This document shows positions 57,111 to 64,000 of a stretch of DNA of 64,000 nucleotides, piece after piece. The notes beneath the pieces are model-generated. The model searched no databases and was not told the DNA's origin. It was given only the letters and a program-made list of their open reading frames with translations. The stretch is from Hydractinia symbiolongicarpus (lineage: Eukaryota; Cnidaria; Hydrozoa; Anthoathecata; Hydractiniidae), in assembly GCF_029227915.1 (NCBI RefSeq), contig NC_079881.1:19939501-20003500 (forward strand), given 5' to 3'. Position 1 is the stretch's first letter. Each line of letters opens with the position of its first letter. The translations under genes and the position numbers were made by a program.

Positions 57111-58440
57111 GCGACGTTTCGGGAGATCCTTCTTCCATCATCGGGCAAAGTAAAATGATGTTGCGCATGTATTTATATAATTGCAGAGGATCGAAATTCA
57201 TAAAAATTAACCAATCAGGAACACGCTGTTAATTACAGTTAATTAACATTTTCGGACTTAGATGGAGATAACTACTTCTTCTGTAGGACTGGTAACCAAA
57301 TCTCAGGAAGTCGATACGAGATTCTGTTTATGGGTTTGTCACGTTCAACACTGTTGATGGTTTCTTTTATCTTCCTAGCCGTTGTTCTGGATTCTCTGTC
57401 AATGATTTTCTTCTCATCCCAATTAAACTGATGCTCCAGCTGTGGCCAGCACTTTCGTTTTTCACTGCGCAGATATGTTCTTGTACTCGTTGCTTAAACT
57501 TTTTTTTTGTTTCGCCTATATATACCGCATCACAATCTTTACACAAAATTTCGTAAACAACATGGCTTTGTTCTGCCAGGTTTATTTCGTCTTTTGGGTT
57601 AGACAAAATGATTGTAGGGTGTCTTTAGAGTAAAGAATGCATTTGATCTTGTGTTTCCTTAAAACTCGAAGAAGGATCTCGCTGGTACCTGGATGGTGAT
57701 GCGATAAAATCCTCTGATGTTTCCCTGTTGTCTCGGTTACATATTCTCTTTATTTTATTTTCTACTTGCGTGATGACTTTCTGACTGTATCCATTTGCGA
57801 TTAATGCATTTTTTACATGTTCAATTTCTTCTTTCGTCTCCTTTTTGTCACTGACTACGCTGTTGGTACGATTCAGTAATAAAGATATTACACTTTCTTT
57901 GCAAGATTTCTGATAGTTTGATTCGTTAAGGTACTCGCCAGTGTGTGTTGTTTGATACACTAAAACTGAAATGTAACCATTCTTGCTTTTGACCAAAGTG
58001 TCCAGGAAAGCGATACTTCCATCTTGTTCAAGCTCAACAGTGAATTTAATTTGTCTTTGAGGTCTTTGATGTGTTCATTAAACTCCTCTAGATGGGATCT
58101 TTTGATTATGGCGAATACGTCGTCAACGGATCATTTCCAAACCTTTGGACGTCTATCTGATGTAACCGATGCTGATGTCTCATGTGCGTGCATGTATATT
58201 TCTGCAACTACTGATGATGCAGGGCCTCCCATGGCAACTCTGTCTGTTTGAGAAGTTCTTATTAAACAGATCATGTTATGGTTAAAACAAGTTCAACCAA
58301 ACGCAGAAAATCTGCTACTGGAATCTTTGTCTTTTCACCAAATGCAGCATTGTTTTCGATAATTTTGTTATTGATGTTTAAGGTGCCCTATGCTACTACA
58401 TATTTACATATGTCCTTGTTGCCGATCATTTCATTGCATT
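57111..58440 (-). pseudogene. Penelope-like element remnant, RT and GIY-YIG
   Basis: Minus-strand blocks in order: FLRLVELVL, QTDRVAMGGPASSVVAEIYM (RT motif B), a stop, SVDDVFAIIKRSHLEEFNEH (degenerate YVDD), a frameshift, then GSIAFLDTLV, THTGEYLNESNYQKSC and a linker ending near 57625. GIY-YIG follows: VVYEILCKDCDAVYIGETKK, FKQRVQEH, a frameshift near 57440, then NWDEKKIIDRESRTTARKIK. At the 3' end CGATGATGG, a GGA-TCC hairpin and CGAAACG form the typical Penelope tail. At least one stop and two frameshifts make it inactive. It belongs to a family different from the inverted dimer. Confidence 0.85.
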
Positions 58441-59144
58441 GATTACAGTGTAAAAATGGTCATATTTGAACCTGCTCTCCTTTACCAATGTTTCTAAAAA
58501 TTACTCAATACGCTATTATTAACTTTAAGCATACTTGAAACAATATTTTTTGCTTGACTGCCCCTACTCTCCAGTAGAGGATCCTGTGTATCTTTTGTGG
58601 AGAAAGGATGTGTAGGTAAAAGGATGACCTAAGAAACAAGGTCTTCATCAGTCGCATAGGTCTTGTTTCTTATACCGCTTTCTGCTCCAGTAGCAAAATT
58701 GAACCACATTAGAATCAAAGCTACCCGACCTGGCGGTCGGTCATTGTGACAGGTTTGTTGATAACGAATAGTGTTCAGTGGGAAAAGAAACATGCAATAT
58801 TCAAAACCTTTCTAAATTTGGTGCCATAAGCACACACACAGATATTTAATTCACAGCTACAATACACGAAAAACACAACGCAAATAAATAAAACCAAGAA
58901 AACACGCGTCTTTAACATTTGCGCTGCAAGAGAAATCAAATGGTCATACGTCAACAATTCGCTGCGTCAAGAGCGTGTAGCATGTGATATAAAATTTATT
59001 ATGTAATGCATATAAAGCATTCATGATACATTTTAGTGTGCACATTATTTTATGAACGTAAGATACATAAGATAAAGTGTATCAAATCAGTCTTCTTGGC
59101 TAAGCCAAGAGCAATTTTTATGAATGACGGCTGGATAAGGATAA
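58441..59144. other. Intergenic DNA, short inverted repeat
   Basis: TAAGAAACAAG near 58630 is complementary to CTTGTTTCTTA near 58664, loop about 22 bases. No gene supported. Confidence 0.4.
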
Positions 59145-60350
59145 AGAAAGGCGGCCATATTCGAACCCCAGCACCTGTTAAGTTTTTTCATTGGGACGAA
59201 ACCTGAACCGCCACCAGAAGGTCAAAAAGAAAAAGAAGCTGTAGAAACGAGTTTGGAAATGCAGGCAGAAGTATTATTTTGATCACCAAGAAAAAAACCA
59301 ACGACATTCGCATGTCTACCCTACTCATAGACTGTGCACTTTGCCTTAGTCGTTCAACTTGGAACTATAACATGGTTAGCATCTTCTGGGAGGCAATTCA
59401 TTAATGCGCATGCGTACTATTTTAAGAAAATCGAAAGCACCAGTGTATGAAAATTGATCAAAAACCGTCTGGCCTACAGGTAGGCTAAAAACAAATGCAC
59501 TATTTCATCATGCCCCTGATGCCCTATCTGTGTGAACCGCAGAAAAGGACCACGAACGTTGTTACATCATCGATAGACCGAGTGCGACATGCAAAAACTC
59601 TCAAAAAGAGTTTTACTGCTCCATTATTTTCGCTCAAAATGCCGCGCTATTGGAGATATTAACAGACATCAAGACGTCACAAGTAACAAGACTTAGTACA
59701 ACTACCTTCAGTTATGAACACCAGCAATATATAAAGCAATACATGAAGTCAACATTGTCGTGCAAGTCTAATTCACAACAGTTTGGTAGGTTTTCTCAAC
59801 TAAGACACCGCGTCGAAAAGCCGGGTTAAGCCTCAAGTATCAGTGCAGCCTGGCGTTGAATACCCAGTGGAGCGCAAACAGTCACATATACAGATATAGT
59901 GTTTTAGTATGTCGTAAATCTAGTAAGGCGACCACAACATTTAAGTGTTTCAGTTGCAACGTATTTTCTAAAAATGTAACTGTAGCTGAAACAAAAACAT
60001 AGTTTTCAACCCATTGCTAGCCTCATAATATCAGAAACAGTTTTTCCATTTTTTTTTTATTTTCGGAGAATGTTCCCGATGAAAGTTCAAAAATGAACTT
60101 TACCTCAGGCTGAGAGTTTAGTACAATGTTGCACACCCATATAGCTGAATATCTACCCTTTCCCCCAAAAAACTTTATCGCATTTCAGTTAAACAGAACC
60201 ACAGGAAACAGCCCGTCGTCACTGGAATGAGCTTAGTATAGGTCCCGTCTGGCGAAAATAATTAGTCAATATTATCTTACTTTGCAGAATAAGTTTCAGT
60301 AGACGTATGTATTGCAGTGACACTGGACTGAGCACTTAGTACAGGTAAAC
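59145..60350 (+). pseudogene. Degenerate coding-like DNA, possible old transposon
   Basis: A 46-codon stretch includes FFIGTKPEPPPEGQKEKEAV and ETSLEMQAEVLF, and after a frame change MSTLLIDCALCLSRSTWNYN. Further on, IDRVRHAKTLKKSFTAPLF is open. The region is more GC-rich than its flanks and looks like former coding sequence, but no family is recognised. 60168-60220 and 60366-60412 share AACTTTATC and AACAGCCC-like blocks, so part is duplicated. Confidence 0.3.
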
Positions 60351-61084
60351 CCTAAATAGCAAGAAAACAACTTTATCACATCGGTTTAAATAAAAACACA
60401 GCCCATCGTTACCCTATCCAGTTAACAAAATTTACTTTGTGGAACATGTTCTCACGACAGTAATAAAATGTGTAGTCACCTAATTACATTTAGCATCATA
60501 AAAATTGTTGTAGCTAGCTAAAAACTGCATTTGGCTATTTTCAATTTTTAGCTGGAGGTAGCTCAAGTATAGCTAGATAGCCACAACCCCAACATAAAAA
60601 AACATAATGATAGCTATACCAAACTGAATAAAAACTTTCAAACAATGGGAATAAGTATGGCTAGGTATAGTTAGCTAGCCAGCTTAAAATGCTGGCTCGA
60701 AATCTTTGTTTCTAGCCAAAGTCTAAAAATTGGTTTGTTTAAGTTTTATATGGCTATCATGAGAATCTGTTGACCCTTACATTCTTTTGCAAGGATTTAA
60801 GAAATATGAAGGGGTGATAAGAGCTTTAAAGAAACTGGGGAAAGATTAAGAAAAGATTATATATGTAAAAGCAATGCAAACCAATCCGTCCTCGTGGCCT
60901 TGTGGCCTTTGTAGTTGCGTATGTATATTCTGTTGATCTCGCAGACGCCCCACCTAAAATTAAACGCCAGGTTGCGTGAACACGTGAAACGAATAAGTTT
61001 TCTGACCAATAAGTTTGGTCTGTCCAGACACATTTTTTTTCATCTTCTTTAACCTATTAAGGCACCTAAAGCTGGCCTCGAAGA
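60351..61084. other. Intergenic DNA with SINE-like fragment
   Basis: 60888-60960 has CTCGTGGCCTTGTGGCC, matching the A-box head of the SINE at 41375. The rest is AT-rich and without supported genes. Confidence 0.45.
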
Positions 61085-61668
61085 TGGAGATTCAAATTAT
61101 GTACAACTTCTATTTAGCTCTAGGAGGTTACTACTATTATAAAAGATATTGACAGGCAGAGATTCGTTAAGTGTTGCATTTGTTACATGAAAAAGGCGAC
61201 CATTTTGATTTTTTCGCAATAAAAAAGTGTAATACCCAAGGAAATATCAGAGAATACCTTTCTCTGGAAATCTCGAGATTACCGAAATTCTTTTTGGATC
61301 ACGATGGGAGAATTACAGCAACGTTACGATTGACAAATTATCGGAGATCTCCTTTTGTTCAAAGTGGCTTGGAAATACCCTACACAATCAAGGTTATGAT
61401 TGAGCACTAGATTGATAAATAGGTACAAAGATTTAGCGGATTTTTTTTTCAACACCAGAATAGTGACAATGTAGGAACATTCGTACAATCAAATAGTAAT
61501 ATTTCAAGCTCATCATCTTCCGGTAGTGGAAAAGATCATTTTAAAGGTCCGAAAACGCCCAAAGAAGAAAGCGATGCCACAAGGAAGAAACGAAAGAGAC
61601 GTACAAAAGACATTCGTAAAACATGTGAGAGAAATTTTTTCAGAAAAAAAAAGGAACTGCAAGATTGA
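61085..61668 (+). CDS. Unrecognised basic protein, three exons, 157 residues
   Basis: Exons 61085-61127, 61172-61392 and 61459-61668 join in phase and end in TGA. The Met at 61085 has a good context (AAGATGG). The body reads MEIQIMYNFYLALG, LLHEKGDHFDFFAIKKC, REYLSLEISRLPKFFLDHDG and RITATLRLTNYRRSPF. The last exon is Ser-rich, then strongly basic (TRKKRKRRTKDIRK), a likely nuclear localisation signal. The first intron is only 44 nt and its acceptor (CGTTAAG) is weak, so the link to the first exon is the least certain step; the last two exons are better supported. No family is recognised. Upstream sequence has no obvious further exon. Confidence 0.5.
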
Positions 61669-62438
61669 CCAACCCTACAAAAGCTAGTACTGAAACTATC
61701 ATTGTAGTAAATGATTAAAGATCCTGACTTTTTCTTTTTAAAGGTATCTTATTCAAAACTAGCCATCATTTTTTTGAACAAATTATGCAAATTTCGGATA
61801 TTTTGCAATATTACCTGAAAATTTTGCCTTTTTATATTGGTCTTTAATATATGTTCATTTCAAAATTTATTTCGATGCAAATAACTAAGGGGTTCTCCTC
61901 TGTAAATCTTCATTCAGTAAAACATCGACAAAAATAACTCTTTTTTTTTTGGAAATCGACAAAATTAGATCGTAAATTGGAATTGAGAAAGAAAGGATTG
62001 CAATTTTTTTATTTCTAGGAATTGCGGAAGAAAATGTTGAGAATTGGTTAAATTCTGTTCATTCGCAATAATCTCTTCCCTCATGGTAGCCGAATTTTGG
62101 CAGAGATGCGCTGTTATTAACAAAATAAAAGAAGCCATAAGTTATGAAACTAAAAAAAATATTTAATTGAATATATATACAGAATTTCATTGAAAAAGCT
62201 AAGTATACCAAAATAAACAAGTTGTTAAATTACTGCATTTACAATGTAACAAAGCCAATTCAATTTCACGAAACTTTTGTAAATATGGAAGCTATATTGT
62301 TATCAAAGAGCTTTTCCGACAGTTCACCTTCATAAAAGCGTTTAAAAACACTACATTTCACTATATTCTACAAGCAGTAATTGAAGCGCATTTATGACGA
62401 AGACTTGCCCAACCAATTGTAACGTTATTCCAAGAAAA
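61669..62438. other. Convergent intergenic space between the basic-protein gene and CHMP6
   Basis: AT-rich 3' flanks of two genes that converge here. No additional exon or repeat was found. Confidence 0.5.
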
Positions 62439-63947
62439 TTAGGTCGCTGCAACAGCTTCTCTTTTCACTGCTTTTTTAACTAAATTTAAAAAAAAAACAA
62501 CAACAGAATTATAGCATATAAAAAAATTGACTAACTTTATCATATTTCTTGCAATCTCAGCGAAAGACAATACAGTTCAGTGACTGCACATGAATAAGTG
62601 GCAGACAAACGTAGACGGGCTTCTTGTAGGTTGCGTTTTAATACATAGTTTAGCTACTTAGAGAAAAATCCCCCCACTATTCATTGCGTACTTGGGTAAG
62701 ATTATTACGCAAACTGTTTTAATTTCATTTACACCATTATTTATCACTTAATTGACCCAAACAAATTATTTAATAATTGTTTAAAATTTTCGTAACTTTT
62801 GGAGCGATAGTTTAAATTTGGCATTGTTATATAAACGCTTAGGTTACACGTAGCTACCGTTTGCAAATTACCTGGTTCTTGCACTGGTACGTCTGGAAGT
62901 TGGTCGTCAACGTTCGTTAATTCATGCTCCGGAACGGATGGTAACTCCACATCCTTAAAACAACATAGATATAAGGCTTTAACAAAACTGTTGAAGATGT
63001 AAAATTTGATTTGAAAAACAATTTATTTATCTTCATTTCTTTGTCATACAAAGAATGATGGCTTTATTTTGAAATTGCAGGTATACGGTCAACAAAACAG
63101 TCAAGTTGTATTGTTGTTAAACCCATCAAAAAGAAGTTTTTCATTGGCAAAAATGCTTGCGTGTTTTTTTATCATACAAACCTTCGTCAACTCTTCCAGT
63201 TCAGCTAGAATATCTTCTTCATCTTCGTCTGTTAAACCGCCACCTATCAACGCATCGATTTCCTAAAAACAAACAAAAAAACGACAATAACAACAATAAA
63301 GCAAACAAACAAACAAACATAAAAATAAAAAATAAACATATATCGAAACACATTCCGCTTGTCACTAGAATATACAATTTTGTTTCAATAAAAATTATGC
63401 GTCTCTTGCTTACGTTTTGGTACTCAACAGCTTCTTTTGTGTCGTCCATTATTTTCTCAACATCTTCCAATGTCATCACCTACACAGTAAATCATTTTTT
63501 GGGTAGAAAAACTATTTTGACATTTATGTGGGGCGGGTGCTTTGTCGTCACGTATGGAACTGCGAGACGCAGAGTGAATGAGGAGTTACAATGGAGGGAT
63601 ATGGAGGGGGGGGGGGGAATATTTGAATGTAAAAAAAGTATGATTGGCGTCAAAGAAATGAAAGAAAACCTTCTAGTGTTTACCTCGTGCAGTTTCTTCA
63701 GTGCTTCGTTACCTTGTTTTAGGCCTTCGACAACTTTCATTTCGACTTGTGCGAATTCGACCTCGTGAATCTAGTTAAAAAAGTGTTTAGAACAGAACTA
63801 AGTAAAGCATTAAAAAATAAACAGAGATTCAACAGATTCTGTAACATATGCGAAAGTACCAATTTATCAATAGCTTCCAATGAATCATCTGTTTTCTTCA
63901 GAAGATTCTCTTGATAGTGTTTCTTCTTAAGCAGAAGCTTTGCTTTT
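62439..63947 (-). CDS. CHMP6: CHMP6 (VPS20), ESCRT-III subunit, N-terminus beyond window
   Basis: Exons 63947-63860, 63770-63684, 63479-63414, 63262-63182, 62953-62872 and 62479-62439 join in phase and end in TAA. CHMP6 bridges ESCRT-II to ESCRT-III polymerisation on endosomal membranes. Visible parts: KAKLLLKKKHYQENLLKKT (helix 2), EVEFAQVEMKVVEGLKQGNE (helix 3), TLEDVEKIMDDTKEAVEYQN (helix 4), the acidic EIDALIGGGLTDEDEEDILA, and VELPSVPEHEL with LPDVPVQEP, proline motifs like the MIM2 through which CHMP6 binds the VPS4 MIT domain. The C-terminus is VKKAVKREAVAAT. The missing N-terminus (myristoylated Gly and helix 1) lies past position 64000. Splice sites are all GT/AG. Confidence 0.94.
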
Positions 63948-64000
63948 CTACAAAAAACAACAACTGTTACGTAACATAAACATTCCAAGGGACAAAATAT

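Noticed and set aside
63157-63768. 203-codon plus-strand frame at the right end
   Set aside because: Antisense across CHMP6 exons and introns; CHMP6 on the minus strand explains the region.
1-64000. CRISPR arrays, operons, ribosome binding sites, rRNA
   Set aside because: The genes are spliced and eukaryotic. Tandem repeats here lack spacer structure, and no rRNA or intact tRNA was seen.

Overview
This is an AT-rich, intron-rich animal genome segment, most likely from a cnidarian (hydrozoan-like). That placement is inferred from bilaterian-like gene families with short exons, Penelope, Helitron, piggyBac and tRNA-SINE debris, and low GC; no marker gene proves it. Four genes can be named by reassembling exons across splice sites with consistent phase: an RBFOX-type RNA-binding protein (+, 7810-11305, 5' end not seen), COX10 haem A farnesyltransferase (-, 15120-23413), a diaphanous-related formin closest to FMNL (+, 29389-47215, 23 exons), and the ESCRT-III subunit CHMP6 (-, 62439-63947, running off the right edge). 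Three further small genes are supported by exon phase only and are not recognised: a 122-residue gene behind COX10 (-, 14245-14860), the C-terminal two exons of a coiled-coil protein (+, 55505-56245), and a 157-residue basic protein (+, 61085-61668).

Layout. 1-2689 is featureless AT-rich DNA. 2690-3019 is a 43-bp tandem array. 3030-7000 is Helitron-like repeat DNA into which a Penelope-like retroelement has landed as a head-to-head inverted dimer (two 1,614-bp arms, 5-bp spacer, one shared 12-bp target duplication). RBFOX follows, with a piggyBac-type MITE inside one intron. A degenerate ~180-bp satellite-like array lies at about 12890-13745. COX10 carries a pogo/Tigger transposase fragment and several hairpin repeats in its introns. 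23.4-29.4 kb is gene-poor and holds an old Penelope remnant. The formin spans 18 kb; its large 5' introns are filled with Helitron-like elements, another Penelope remnant and a tRNA-SINE. 47.3-55.5 kb is repeats and hairpins, including a 147-bp mini-Helitron and a possible small secreted ORF. 57.1-58.5 kb is a third Penelope remnant. 59.1-60.4 kb is degenerate coding-like DNA, followed by the small basic-protein gene and CHMP6.

The named genes do unrelated jobs (splicing control, mitochondrial haem A synthesis, actin assembly, endosomal sorting); nothing indicates a coordinated cluster. The most distinctive features are the palindromic Penelope dimer with its single target duplication, the Helitron-like termini arranged head to tail, and the formin's extra 111-residue exon and early terminal exon. 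No new multi-gene biological system could be demonstrated.
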